This document shows, one piece after another, positions 11,157 through 20,363 of a DNA stretch of 64,000 nt (position 1 is the first letter of the stretch; every line of letters begins with the position of its first letter). The stretch spans positions 15,107,171-15,171,170 of the forward strand of contig NC_087066.1 in NCBI RefSeq assembly GCF_963678635.1, given 5' to 3'. The notes beneath the pieces were generated by a model. It did not search any database and was not told the DNA's origin. It saw only the letters and a program-made list of their open reading frames with translations. Source of the DNA: Symsagittifera roscoffensis (Eukaryota; Xenacoelomorpha; Acoela; Convolutidae). Position numbers and translations under genes: made by a program.

Positions 11157-11208
11157 ATTGTTTTTTCAATATTCAATTCAAATTTTGAAATTTCGATCAA
11201 AATTTTTT
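11157..11208 (-). pseudogene. 3' stub of the 20364-20918 gene, left arm
   Basis: The minus strand here carries the last ~16 codons and the TAA of the gene whose full copy is at 20364-20918, with a synonymous ATC/ATT difference. Homology stops abruptly just past 11208. The stub marks the inner edge of the arm. It is repeated at 14195-14246 by the tandem duplication. Confidence 0.7.
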
Positions 11209-11777
11209 CGTGGTAATGATGTCATTTCTTCAAAATTTCTAGAATTTTCCAGAAAAATTTTCAATCAATCAGAACTAAGCAGTTTCTAGACATAACTTTG
11301 GATCCAAAAAATTCATTTTCGAAGAATGTCAATTAAAAAGCATTTGAACTTCCTTGAATTACTCTACAGGAAAAAAAGAAAATATTCCGTGTACTTTTTT
11401 GATAATTTTTTGGACGTCTTTATTGTACAAAATAGAGTTATCCGACTAAGTAAAGGTCTCTAAGTTTGAAATCAGATTTCCAGAAGTCTGCTTTGAAAAA
11501 TTCGTCAACTTTGAGTTATCTTCCCAAATTTACATCAAAATCAAAGAACTTGACTATCTATTCAAAAATTAGCAATTTCTCATTGATTACATACAAAAAA
11601 TTCAATTAACTTGTTGAAAAAATTTGCAGAGATGTTACTTTTATTAATTTTCTTTCTTTTGTTACTTATATTAGCAATATTTCTTATTTTTACTGCAAAC
11701 AACTTTTGGTCATTTATTTCTGCAATTGCTTTTGTGTATATTTTTACTTATTTGGAAGATTTAAGTCCTTAAAAGGG
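11209..11777. other. AT-rich spacer, no gene seen
   Basis: Stop-rich AT DNA lies between the arm edge and the promoter of the PC4-like gene. It includes a CAATCAATCAGAAC site near 11264. A T-rich stretch at about 11630-11760 (GTTACTTATATTAGCAATAT) recurs upstream of all three gene copies, including 16740-16860, so it is probably part of the promoter block. Confidence 0.4.
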
Positions 11778-11779
11778 TC

Positions 11780-11965
11780 TTCTGATTGGATACGACAACT
11801 AAAACAAAAAAGAATTTTTTGTGATTGGAAACGACAATGCCCAAAATTGAGCTTTGTTTCCGATTGGACACGACTTTTATCCAAGAATCCCATAAGAGGA
11901 AGCTGAAATCGATTGGACACGACTACAATCCAAATAAGGAAAATCCATTCTGATTGGTTAAAACC
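11780..11965 (+). promoter_or_regulatory. Five inverted-CCAAT boxes upstream of PC4-like gene copy 1
   Basis: Five GATTGG cores lie at about 11782, 11821, 11861, 11911 and 11950, four of them extended as GATTGGAYACGAC or GATTGGAAACGAC. The last reads CTGATTGGTTAAAACC, close to the vertebrate Y-box consensus. All point toward the gene, whose ATG is about 190 bp downstream. The same block occurs before copy 2 (14818-15003) and, diverged, before copy 3 (16883-17066). Confidence 0.65.
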
Positions 11966-12145
11966 ACACATTCCAGTTGAAGGTACCCCTAACTCCTAAC
12001 TAAAAATCATTTTATTTTCAACTTAACTACCGTCAACTACCTCCTCTCTCAACTCTAAATACAATAATTTCAACTTAACCAAAGTCAACTTTCACCCTCA
12101 ACTGTAAATCTTGTTTTTACTCATTAACTCAACTTATTGCTCAAA

Positions 12146-12547
12146 ATGATCTTCTCAGTACAAAACAACAACCTTATGTTCTCGGTGGAACTTTCGGCTG
12201 ATTTAGTACAAATCCAATTGCGAGAAACAGTTTGGGGAGTTTTTCTGGCACGAATGGACATCCCAATCCAAGTCTGGCATATGGTGGAAGTGATGCGAAG
12301 GGATTTCAACGAACATCATATCACACAAGTACCCCCTACAGAGAATCAACTTGGAGAAATGCAAATGATGGAGGAAGTGTCCGAGCATGTGGGAATGAAC
12401 TACCCCGAATTTCCTGACTCTAGATATGTGGCTCAACCTTTCGACGATTTCCTCTTTCCTTGGGAAGAGGGATCTGTGGACAACCCAAAAACAATCGAAG
12501 AGGATGAGGGGTTCTTTTCAAATTTTTACTTGAAAAATGAATTTTAG
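12146..12547 (+). CDS. PC4-like small protein, copy 1, chimeric 3' end
   Basis: The ATG at 12146 lies in CTCAAAATG, the same context as the other copies. The first ~123 residues equal copy 2 except Trp-30 (Cys in copy 2, Ser in copy 3). The tandem-duplication junction then replaces the normal C-terminus with about ten unrelated residues and a stop. It therefore lacks the conserved PALRSIENLQ and SAARQLFD tail and its own AATAAA. The N-terminal half, with strands around FSVEL and VQIQLRET and the segment DIPIQVWHMVEVM, is as described for copy 2. It may still make a truncated protein, but it is best viewed as a damaged duplicate. Confidence 0.55.
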   Translation: MIFSVQNNNLMFSVELSADLVQIQLRETVWGVFLARMDIPIQVWHMVEVMRRDFNEHHITQVPPTENQLGEMQMMEEVSEHVGMNYPEFPDSRYVAQPFDDFLFPWEEGSVDNPKTIEEDEGFFSNFYLKNEF

Positions 12548-13261
12548 ATGGAAAAATGTATCGTTTCAACGAACGTTCAATAATCCGAAGCTGAATTAAT
12601 ACCATAAATCCTTTACTAAAAAGCTTTAAAGAATTTTCTCAACCTCATAACTGTATAATGCTGTTTTAAATCTGAATTTCTCTTTAGACTAAATTTTTAG
12701 TTGGAATGATGTATATCATTATCTTGAAACTTTCAAAGTTTAGCAAAATATACATTTTTTCCAGGTCATTTATCAATTTCTTTTCTAAAATCATCAAAAA
12801 ATCAATAGACTAACATAATTCTCAATAAGTCAAACCACATTATCTGCTTAAAAAGCTCTGCTCTATGAATACTTTTACAAGCACTAAACAAGGAAAACTT
12901 TAAAATAGTAACTACAAAAAACATTTCAATTAGTTGATGTTTTCCAAATATCCAAGTTTTACAATTTTTAGGCGAATACTTAAATACTCATTAGCATATG
13001 TTATGCACTTTACTACAAATTTATCACAACAAAGTCTCCGCAAGCTTGCAACCAAGGGAGTTTTTACTGTTGATTAAAAGTTTTCGGATCAAGTTTCATG
13101 GAAAGCTTCACGACGATTTGAACTCGATTTTTGCTGTCTTTAACATCAATCAAAACCTTTGAATAAAAAATAAATGACAGTTCAGGTAATGTAATGAAAA
13201 CACTGTATAACTACTGACTAGATTTGTTACAATTGCTGAGACTTTTCAGATTCGGTAAAAA

Positions 13262-13441
13262 CTAATAATCATAGTAATTTCTAAGTTTTTCAAAAAGTTC
13301 CTCGCTGCTATAAGTATAAAAATTACAGTAAGAACACTTCAAAACACCACATGTTCTACGATGTCTTGATGCATCTTTGTGAGTGTATTCCCTGCCACAT
13401 TCAAGACATGCAACTCTTTTGTTTCTATTGAGTGAAGACAT
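13262..13441 (-). CDS. Small C2H2-like zinc-finger protein, left arm copy 2
   Basis: This is the 3038-bp tandem duplicate of the gene at 10224-10403. It has 59 residues, ATG at 13441 and TAG at 13262. The only residue difference noticed is Glu-8 to Lys (GAA to AAA) just before the first Cys pair. The CXXC and His residues are intact. The upstream CCAAT array is duplicated with it (about 13623-14040). Confidence 0.55.
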   Translation of the reverse strand: MSSLNRNKRVACLECGREYTHKDASRHRRTCGVLKCSYCNFYTYSSEELFEKLRNYYDY

Positions 13442-13622
13442 CTCAATAATAATGAAAAATTAAATGAAAGATTTAAAATGTACCAAATTTTTAGACAAGG
13501 TGAGTTGAATAGCCTCAAAAAAATGAATAAAAGTAAATAAAAACAGCAAACTTATTAACCAATTGTTTTCAACAAAAAGAAAATCAGAGTGGATATGCTA
13601 TTTAGCCTAGCTGAAATAAAAA

Positions 13623-14040
13623 TCATCCAATCTAACCATGGAATTTTTAAAAGTATCAACCAATCAGAATCGAGCATTAATTACAAGGAAAATTTATCTT
13701 TTCTGATATCAACCAATCAGAATTGAGCTTCAATAGTCATGTGATTTTCGACAAATTCAATGACCACCAATCAGAATTGAGCTTGAAAAGTCATGTAATT
13801 TTCAACAAATTCAATGTCAACCTATCAGAATTGAGCATCAAAAGTCATGAAATTTTCAAGAAGTTTAATGTCAACCAATCAGAGTTGAGCTTCAAAATTC
13901 ATGAAATTTTCAAGAAGTTTAATGTCAACCAATCAGAGTTGATCTCTTCTTCTCATGAAATTTTCAACAATTTTTTTAAAATTTGTAGATTTTGAGGATA
14001 CTTTCACAGACATTATTTGTGTTAATAACCAATCAGAATG
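13623..14040 (-). promoter_or_regulatory. CCAAT/Y-box array upstream of the C2H2 gene, copy 2
   Basis: This is an exact-offset duplicate of the 54-bp-unit array at 10585-11000, with the same orientation relative to its gene. From 14041 to 14815 the sequence is the duplicate of the AT-rich spacer; I see no further gene there beyond the stub at 14195-14246. Confidence 0.55.
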
Positions 14041-14194
14041 AAGTAATCACAGATTTTAAAAAACTTTGTAGATCAGAACCAGACTATGTTTATGAAACTT
14101 CTTAATCAATAAATTTTATTGAATTTTTCCAACATAACTAAGATTTGAAATTTGATACCCTAGTGGGATAAATGAGATTTCTTGTCTAGTTTAT

Positions 14195-14246
14195 ATTGTT
14201 TTTTCAATATTCAATTCAAATTTTGAAATTTCGATCAAAATTTTTT
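14195..14246 (-). pseudogene. Duplicated 3' stub of the 20364-20918 gene
   Basis: The 3038-bp duplicate of the stub at 11157-11208 retains only the last codons and the stop. Confidence 0.65.
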
Positions 14247-14817
14247 CGTGGTAATGACGTCATTTCTTCAAAATTTCTAGAATTTTCCAGAAAAATTTTC
14301 AATCAATCAGAACTAAGCAGTTTCTAGACATAACTTTGGATCCAAAAAATTCATTTTCGAAGAATGTCAATTAAAAAGCATTTGAACTTCCTTGAATTAC
14401 TCTACAGGAAAAAAAGAAAATATTCCGTGTACTTTTTTGATAATTTTTTGGACGTCTTTATTGTACAAAATAGATTTATCCGACTAAGTAAAGGTCTCTA
14501 AGTTTGGAATCAGATTTCCAGAAGTCTGCTTTGAAAAATTCGTCAACTTTGAGTTATCTTCCCAAATTTACATCAAAATCAAAGAACTTGACTATCTATT
14601 CAAAAATTAGCAATTTCTCATTGATTACATACAAAAAATTCAATTAACTTGATGAAAAAATTTGCAGAGATGTTACTTTTATTAATTTTCTTTCTTTTGT
14701 TACTTATATTAGCAATATTTCTTATTTTTACTGCAAACAACTTTTGGTAATTTATTTCTGCAATTGCTTTTGTGTATATTTTTACTTATTTGGAAGATTT
14801 AAGTCCTTAAAAGGGTC

Positions 14818-15003
14818 TTCTGATTGGATACGACAACTAAAACAAAAAAGAATTTTTTGTGATTGGAAACGACAATGCCCAAAATTGAGCTTTGTTTCCG
14901 ATTGGACACGACTTTTATCCAAGAATCCCATAAGAGGAAGCTGAAATCGATTGGACACGACTACAATCCAAATAAGGAAAATCCATTCTGATTGGTTAAA
15001 ACC
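14818..15003 (+). promoter_or_regulatory. Five inverted-CCAAT boxes upstream of PC4-like gene copy 2
   Basis: GATTGG cores lie at about 14820, 14859, 14899, 14949 and 14988, identical in layout to copy 1. The last core (CTGATTGGTTAAAACC) is about 190 bp from the ATG. CAACTTAACY repeats follow in the leader region. Confidence 0.65.
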
Positions 15004-15183
15004 ACACATTCCAGTTGAAGGTACCCCTAACTCCTAACTAAAAATCATTTTATTTTCAACTTAACTACCGTCAACTACCTCCTCTCTCAACTCTAAATAC
15101 AATAATTTCAACTTAACCAAAGTCAACTTTCACCCTCAACTGTAAATCTTGTTTTTACTCATTAACTCAACTTATTGCTCAAA

Positions 15184-15672
15184 ATGATCTTCTCAGTACA
15201 AAACAACAACCTTATGTTCTCGGTGGAACTTTCGGCTGATTTAGTACAAATCCAATTGCGAGAAACAGTTTGTGGAGTTTTTCTGGCACGAATGGACATC
15301 CCAATCCAAGTCTGGCATATGGTGGAAGTGATGCGAAGGGATTTCAACGAACATCATATCACACAAGTACCCCCTACAGAGAATCAACTTGGAGAAATGC
15401 AAATGATGGAGGAAGTGTCCGAGCATGTGGGAATGAACTACCCCGAATTTCCTGACTCTAGATATGTGGCTCAACCTTTCGACGATTTCCTCTTTCCTTG
15501 GGAAGAGGGATCTGTGGACAACCCAAAAACAATCGAAGAGGATGAGGGGTTCTCTGAGCCAAGAACTCCAGTCAGCGAACCACCAGTGATGGAGGCAAGA
15601 CCAGCTTTGCGCTCCATTGAGAACTTGCAAAGTTTTGAGAACTCAGCTGCTCGACAGCTCTTTGATTTGTAA
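15184..15672 (+). CDS. PC4-like small acidic-tailed protein, copy 2 (intact)
   Basis: A 162-residue protein starts at CTCAAAATG; the frame upstream of this ATG has only a TTG. Residues 1-62 have strand-like segments (FSVEL around 12-16, VQIQLRET around 21-28, GVFLARMDIPIQVWHMVEVM around 31-50) ending in an amphipathic helix. By eye this order (strand, strand with a -(I/L)RE- motif, strand, then I-x-(I/L)-x-x-x-x-W plus helix) resembles the PC4/SUB1 single-stranded-DNA-binding domain. That is an inference without a search. The rest is acidic and Pro-rich (FPWEEGS, EEDEGF) and ends in PALRSIENLQ and SAARQLFD, both conserved in copy 3. AATAAA overlaps the stop codon. Comparison with copy 3 shows in-frame indels only, which supports coding. 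Confidence 0.7.
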   Translation: MIFSVQNNNLMFSVELSADLVQIQLRETVCGVFLARMDIPIQVWHMVEVMRRDFNEHHITQVPPTENQLGEMQMMEEVSEHVGMNYPEFPDSRYVAQPFDDFLFPWEEGSVDNPKTIEEDEGFSEPRTPVSEPPVMEARPALRSIENLQSFENSAARQLFDL

Positions 15673-16555
15673 ATAAATTGGTTACTATCTTGTGCTTTGT
15701 AATTTAATTTCTTTGTATCTAGAAAATTTATTTTCAAGAGATAGCAGCAAAGAGATCATAGAAAAGTTTATTGGGAAATTTCAAAGGTAAAACTTTGTTA
15801 AAAATGAAACTAATTGAGCATCTGGTAAACTGTTCCATAAAATTTTGTTAGAAAGATGGCAAAAAATATTAAACCAATTTTTGCAAGCATGTTAAAAACT
15901 TTACATTAATTTTTGCACCATGCAAAATATTTCAGAATTTTTTGCCAACTTGTTAAAAAAATCAAAGAAAATCTCGCAAATTAAGAAAAATTTCAATAAA
16001 TATTTTCGCATTTTAAAGAAAACTGAAAAAGTATTTTCTTGCACTGTTAATAATTAAATAAAATGAAAATCTTTGTTTTAATTTTGATCATAAAAAAAAA
16101 TCTCTTTTTTGCATGTATTTTGATAAAAATATTGGAAAAACAATGTATTAAGATAGGGAATAGTAGTCAGCAATTATGAAAAATTTTTAGCATTAATTTA
16201 ACAAGTTTTTTGCAATAAAATTTTGCCATGTTTGCAAATGAATAAGAAAAAATAAGTTAGATTTTTGCATTTAGTTTCAAAAAAACCACAAAAAAACTTG
16301 CATCTAACACAAAAATTTGTTGAAAATTTTTGCACACTTAATGAAAAAACCAAAACAGTTTTTGCATCCTGTAAAAAAGTTTAATTAAATTTTTGCAAAC
16401 GTGTTGAAAAAATCAAACCAACATTTGCATCTTGCGAAAAAACTCTGAGTTAATTTTGCACACGTGTTGAAAATTGCAAACTTGTTTGTTGAAAAAACTT
16501 TTGATTTAAATAAAAAACATTTTAACAAGATTTTTATAAACAAATATTCAACTAT
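15673..16555. other. AT-rich degenerate repeat spacer
   Basis: I see no credible gene. The stretch is full of imperfect TTTTTGCA(A/C)..GTTGAAAAAA units, distantly like the 31-bp array at 17998-18350. One lone subterminal-type motif (ATGTATTAAGATAGGGAATA) lies at 16143-16162. Confidence 0.5.
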
Positions 16556-16717
16556 TAATAGAAAAATTGATACGCTACTATTTACAGTACCATAACCATC
16601 AATGAAACAATCAACAATTTGCAACAAATCAGTCTCAAACTTTGAGTTTTGAACTTTTCGAATCCTTTCCAAAAAAGCTGATTCAAGAGTCTGAGTGGAC
16701 GCAAGTTCCTGATCAGA
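16556..16717 (-). pseudogene. 3' fragment of a paralogue of the 18514-19117 gene
   Basis: The minus strand reads a segment clearly homologous to the end of the gene at 18514-19117. It shares RIRKVQNSK, then DLL, then DCFIDGYG and VNS. The match begins abruptly at about 16717, where the promoter block of PC4-like copy 3 takes over, so the 5' two thirds of this paralogue are missing. A rearrangement appears to have joined a copy-3 promoter to the tail of a gene duplicate. Confidence 0.65.
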
Positions 16718-16882
16718 AATGAAAAAATTGCAGAGAAGCTACTTTTATTAATTTTCCTTCTTTTGTTACTTATATCGGCAATATTTCTTATTTTTACAGC
16801 AAACAACTTTTAGTTACTTATTTTTGCGATTGCTTTTGTGTATTATTTTACTTATTTGGAAGATTTAAGTCCTTAAAAATTT

Positions 16883-17066
16883 CTCTGATTGGATACGATA
16901 ACTAGAACAGAAGTGAACATTTTTGTGATTGAAAACGACAATAATCAAAATGGAGCTTTGTTTCCGATTGGACACGACTTTTATCCAAGAACGCAATAAA
17001 AGCTGAAATCTGATTGGACACGACTACAATCCAAATAAGGAAAATCAATTCTGATTGGTCAAACCC
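16883..17066 (+). promoter_or_regulatory. Inverted-CCAAT boxes upstream of PC4-like gene copy 3
   Basis: Five positions match the copy 1/2 layout at about 16885, 16925, 16965, 17010 and 17050. The second has decayed to GATTGAAA. The remaining four keep GATTGG, and the final one reads CTGATTGGTCAAACC. The conserved spacing despite background divergence suggests functional sites. The ATG is about 190 bp beyond. Confidence 0.6.
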
Positions 17067-17249
17067 ACACAGTCGAGTTGAAGGTAACCCTAACTCCTAT
17101 CTAAAAATCATTTTATTTTCAACTAAACCGCCGTCCACTACCTCCTCTCTCAGCTCTAAACATCCTAATTTCAACTTATTTTTTTGTAAGGTTCCCGCTC
17201 CTCTCAGTTCTTTCTTGTTTTTGCTCTTTTAGTCATCTTATTGCTCAAA

Positions 17250-17738
17250 ATGACCTTCTCAGTGCAAAACAGCAACCTCATGTACTCTGTAGAATTTTCG
17301 CCTGATCTAGTACAAATTCAAGTGCGAGAAACAGTCTCTGGAGTTTTTCTGGCACGAATGGACATCCCAATCCAAGTCTGGCACATGGTGGAAGTGATGC
17401 GAAGGGATTTCAACGAACATCATATGATGCAAGTTCCCATCACAGAGAACCAACTTGGAACAATGCAAATGATGGGGGAAGTTTCTGATCATGTGGGAAT
17501 GAACTATCCCGAGATTCCGGACTCAAGATTTGTGGCTCAACCAGTCGACGACTTCCTCTTTCCTTGGGAGGAGGAAGGATCAGTCGAAAACCCCATCAAA
17601 ATAGATGAAGATGAGGGATTCTCAGAAACAATGACGCCTCCAGCTCCACAACAACCACCAGCAATGGAACCTCGTCCAGCTCTGCGTTCTATAGAGAACC
17701 TCCAGATTTCTTCTGCTGCTCGACAGCTCTTTGATTAA
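17250..17738 (+). CDS. PC4-like small acidic-tailed protein, copy 3 (diverged, intact)
   Basis: This 162-residue paralogue of the 15184-15672 protein is about three quarters identical. It starts at CTCAAAATG. The core from GVFLARMDIPIQ to RRDFNEHH is unchanged at protein level. The N-terminal strands (MYSVEFS, VQIQVRET) vary conservatively. The acidic linker has an extra Glu (EEEGS) and the Pro-rich part an in-frame length change. The C-terminal PALRSIENLQ and SAARQLFD motifs are kept. An AATAAA lies at 17750-17755, 12 bp past the stop, followed by a GT-rich tract. Intact frame, in-frame indels and conserved promoter boxes indicate a real, probably expressed gene. Function unknown; single-stranded nucleic acid binding is a hypothesis. 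Confidence 0.72.
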   Translation: MTFSVQNSNLMYSVEFSPDLVQIQVRETVSGVFLARMDIPIQVWHMVEVMRRDFNEHHMMQVPITENQLGTMQMMGEVSDHVGMNYPEIPDSRFVAQPVDDFLFPWEEEGSVENPIKIDEDEGFSETMTPPAPQQPPAMEPRPALRSIENLQISSAARQLFD

Positions 17739-17997
17739 ATGTTTTTGTAAATAAAGTTTGTTTGGTTTTGACTTCGTTTTCTGTAATTAATTTCTTCAAT
17801 TTCATTTTAATTATGAGAATAGATGAGAGGTTCAAGGTAAACCATTGAAAAACAATTAGAACTTAGTTAAAAGTTCCGAACTCGCACACATGTTAAAAAA
17901 TTTGATTAATTTTTACACAAAAATTCGGAAAAACACTAGAAAAACTGTACACAAGTAAAAAGTTACCTAATCGATATTGCCCCTTGTACACACTTTT

Positions 17998-18350
17998 AGC
18001 CTTTTGTAGAAAAAATTGAAACACTTTTCGCATTTTGTCGAAAAAAGTAAAACACTTTTCGCATTTTGTCAAAAAAAGTACAACACTTTTCGCATTTTGT
18101 TGAAAAAATTGAAACACTTTTCGCATTTTGTCGAAAAAGTTGAAACACTTTTCGCATTTTATCGAAAAAAGTAAAACGATTTTCGCATTTTGTCGAAAAA
18201 ATTGAAACATTTTTCGCATTTGTAGTGAAAAAGTGAAACACTTTTCGCATCTTGTTAAAAAAAGTAAAACACTTTTCGCATCTTCTCAAAAAAGTTGAAA
18301 CACTTTTCGCATTATGTCAAAAAAAATTGAAACACTTTTTACAACTTGTT
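17998..18350. repeat. 31-bp tandem repeat array (about 11 units)
   Basis: Units of CTTTTCGCATTTTGTC plus GAAAAARKTRAAACA alternate with a period of about 31 bp and moderate divergence. Because 31 is not a multiple of three, open frames on the minus strand cycle through three units every 31 codons, giving artefactual FFDKMRKV-type repeats. No spacers of unique sequence are present, so it is not a CRISPR-like array. From 17760 to 17997 and 18351 to 18513 there is only AT-rich DNA. Confidence 0.8.
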
Positions 18351-18513
18351 AAGAAAATTGAAATGTTTTTTGCAACTTTTTGAAAATCAAAAGAAATATA
18401 ACATCTTTCTTACATGTTTGAAAAATTTTTTACAAATGTTTTTGACAACGGTGATTTTTTTTTTGGTAATTAATGGTAACTTTGTAAACATATGAGAGAA
18501 AATAGATGGAATA

Positions 18514-19117
18514 TCAGAAGTTTTTTAATGAAAAATTGACATGATCACTATTTACAAATCCATAACCATCAATAAAACAGTCAAATATTTTTAACAAATC
18601 ATGATCATATTTTGAGTTTTGTACTTTACGAATTCTGTCTAAAAATGCTGAGCCAAGAGTTTGCGTAGATGCAAGTTTTTGATTAGAACTTAGATAATGT
18701 TTTTTGATCTTTTTGCGAACAAGTCGTTTCCTTGATATGCTTGGTGTTTTTTCTGCCCCTTTCCATCTTAAATTACGCTGCACTCCACAACTAAGCTGAT
18801 TGAAGACTTCCCCACTTGATGTGACAATACTCGAAAAGAATCTGTGCTTGTACAAAACGTAAAGACAATCAATTTCTTGATATATATATATATTGATATT
18901 TGTCTAATCTCTGAAGAATTTGGCTAAGGGAAGTTCCTATTAAAATTATACGAAATTTGCAATTTCCCAAGGAACAGAAAGAATCATGAGTAGAGACGCA
19001 ATAATCTTTGGTTACTATGTATTTTTCGTAAAAATCGTTGGAAACAGAAATAATCAATGATTTACTATTATAATCTGAATAAAAGCTGTAAAGAGCTTGA
19101 CACATAGCAGCTGCCAT
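18514..19117 (-). pseudogene. Unknown element gene, interrupted by one frameshift at a TA tract
   Basis: The ATG at 19117 (CCAATGGCA) opens an 82-codon frame ending at 18869. An overlapping frame then continues from before 18855 to the TGA at 18514 for more than 113 codons. The two overlap at a TA-dinucleotide run (18881-18893) in the middle of the gene. One more TA unit, or one base fewer, would join them, so the lesion is most simply microsatellite slippage, an assembly error, or less likely programmed shifting. The C-terminal part is basic (KTPSISRKRLVRKKIKK) and has a conserved paralogous tail in the fragment at 16556-16717, which supports the second frame being coding. I do not recognise the family. 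It is divergent from the gene at 19322 across a 204-bp promoter. Confidence 0.55.
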
Positions 19118-19321
19118 TGGGAAAAATGATTTTTGCAGAAAATGGTGGAGTTATATAGTAGTAGTAACACCTACGCAGCTTCCATATAGGGAAATCCTTC
19201 CATATTTGGTACTACTTCCATATATGGAAATGGCGATGACTCATACTGCTTACTTCCATTTTCATTTAATCTCAAAGTCATTTCTCTCATTTCTCCTCAT
19301 CTGATCAGTTTGTTCTTCAAA
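19118..19321. promoter_or_regulatory. Divergent promoter with CArG boxes
   Basis: The 204 bp between the divergent ATGs contains CCATATTTGG at 19200-19209 and the palindrome CCATATATGG at 19218-19227. Both fit CC(A/T)6GG, the binding site of SRF/MADS proteins. A nine-base relative, CCATATAGG, is at 19182-19190. They are spaced 18 bp apart start to start. A TTATATAG at 19151-19158 could serve as a TATA element. No GATTGG array is present, unlike the other genes of this element. Confidence 0.5.
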
Positions 19322-19862
19322 ATGTACTCGAGAAAAGTTGATAGTTCCAACTATATTGAATTTTCAACAAAATCAAAAGAGAATTGGGAGATTTGTTTGG
19401 TTCCAAAAATCCAACAAGGGAAAAATATGTTTGGAACCGTGCTTTCAACTATTAAAATTAAATGATTTGGGACAATTTGAAAAGTCTCAACAAGTCTATC
19501 TTAGTGAAAAAGAAGGCGAAGCAATATCCGCAATACGGAATACTGTTAGTCACGATGCTGAAAATTTTGGACTCGTACCTATATATGAAGCCAAATCTGG
19601 CAGAGAATCAACTATGGATCAGGAGCTCGACATCTGTAATAGAGTATATGAAATAGCAACGTACAACATGAGGAGGGTGTGTGTCACAATCAAGAAGTAC
19701 AACGTGAGCAAGCCAACCTACATTCAGATTCGACTCTTTACTGCAAATGAAAATGAAGACTTGAAGCAAGTTGCATATGTCAACTATACTTTGAATGAAT
19801 TCAAAGAACTGTCCCAAATATTGGGAGACTTTATGTTTGTTGATAATTGTAAACCTCAGTAA
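19322..19862 (+). CDS. Unknown element gene, possible tandem PC4-like domains, with a +1 frame change
   Basis: The long frame 19305-19862 has no ATG near its beginning. An ATG at 19322 in TTCAAAATG, matching the CTCAAAATG of the PC4-like genes, opens a different frame that runs 47 codons to 19465. A single +1 shift somewhere in 19322-19463 would join them, giving about 180 residues; a short intron is not evident. The upstream part has NYIEFS and WEICLVP strands. The downstream part has VYLSEKEGEAISAI, VCVTIKKYN, YIQIRLFT and VAYVNYTLNEFKELSQIL. The repeated strand-strand-strand-helix order resembles two PC4-like domains; that is inference. The gene is divergent from 18514-19117. Confidence 0.5.
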
Positions 19863-20363
19863 AGCTTTGTGATGTTTTGCATGTTTGGTAATTGAGATAT
19901 TATTGGTTCAAAACTATTTTTTCTCACTAAATTGTATATTTAGAGCTATAATATCTGAGGAAAAGTCAGACAAAACATACAATTTAATCGAAATTGACAT
20001 AAAACACTAACCAATTATGAAATAATTTTCCAGTATTTGTTTATGAAATTACAGATAAATTTATTTAATAACTGTTTTCATCAAAACTTAGCTAAATTTT
20101 GCCTCAATTTAAGAAAATTACAAACAAGAATGTAAATTTAGTTGAAAACATTATCATTATTGTTTTAGATTTTTTGAATTTCATTGGTTGTTTTCAATTT
20201 TTTTTTGTAATTTGAGGTTTCTATTGGCTACATGAATTTCCTTAAAACTAATTAGACTCTAAATAATTAAAAAATATTTACGGCGACTGTTACTACAAAA
20301 TACTTTAAAAATGATAAAACAATTCGAGTTTTTTAAGTTTCTTCATATATTTCAGTAAGAAAA
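19863..20363 (+). other. AT-rich intergenic/promoter region
   Basis: No gene seen. Two ATTGG cores near 20183 (CATTGGTTG) and 20223 (CTATTGGCTA) lie 140-180 bp before the next ATG, a distance similar to that of the GATTGG arrays of the other genes. TATATTTCAG at 20346-20355 would make a good 3' splice or trans-splice acceptor 9 bp before the ATG. Confidence 0.35.

Larger units (their letters stand above)
6898..11208. repeat. Left terminal inverted repeat arm
   Basis: About 4.3 kb matches the reverse complement of 20869-26873 at roughly 95 percent or better by eye. From the tip inward it holds an 11-G run (6925-6935), subterminal repeats (6949-7247), about 2.9 kb of AT-rich sequence with no credible ATG-started gene, the C2H2 gene (10224-10403, minus), a CCAAT-box array (10585-11000), and the last codons of a gene whose full copy lies at 20364-20918. 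The inner 1.7 kb is also part of the left tandem duplication. Confidence 0.85.
9480..15555. repeat. Direct tandem duplication, 2 x 3038 bp
   Basis: 9480-12517 and 12518-15555 are almost identical, with about ten differences seen by eye. All included features recur at an offset of exactly 3038. Each unit spans the inner left arm (C2H2 gene, CCAAT array), a stop-rich AT region, the promoter and most of the PC4-like gene. The junction at about 12515 falls inside that gene, so unit 1 has a chimeric 3' end while unit 2 reads into the original 3' end. Confidence 0.9.

Noticed and set aside
15241-15630. 129-codon minus-strand frame opposite PC4-like copy 2
   Set aside because: Antisense shadow of a conserved gene; not kept in copy 3.
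17893-18289. Minus-strand repetitive frames rich in FFDKMRKV
   Set aside because: They are products of the 31-bp array; three units make 31 codons, so frames remain open by repetition.
17998-18350. CRISPR-like array
   Set aside because: Units are contiguous and diverged, with no unique spacers, and the DNA is eukaryotic.
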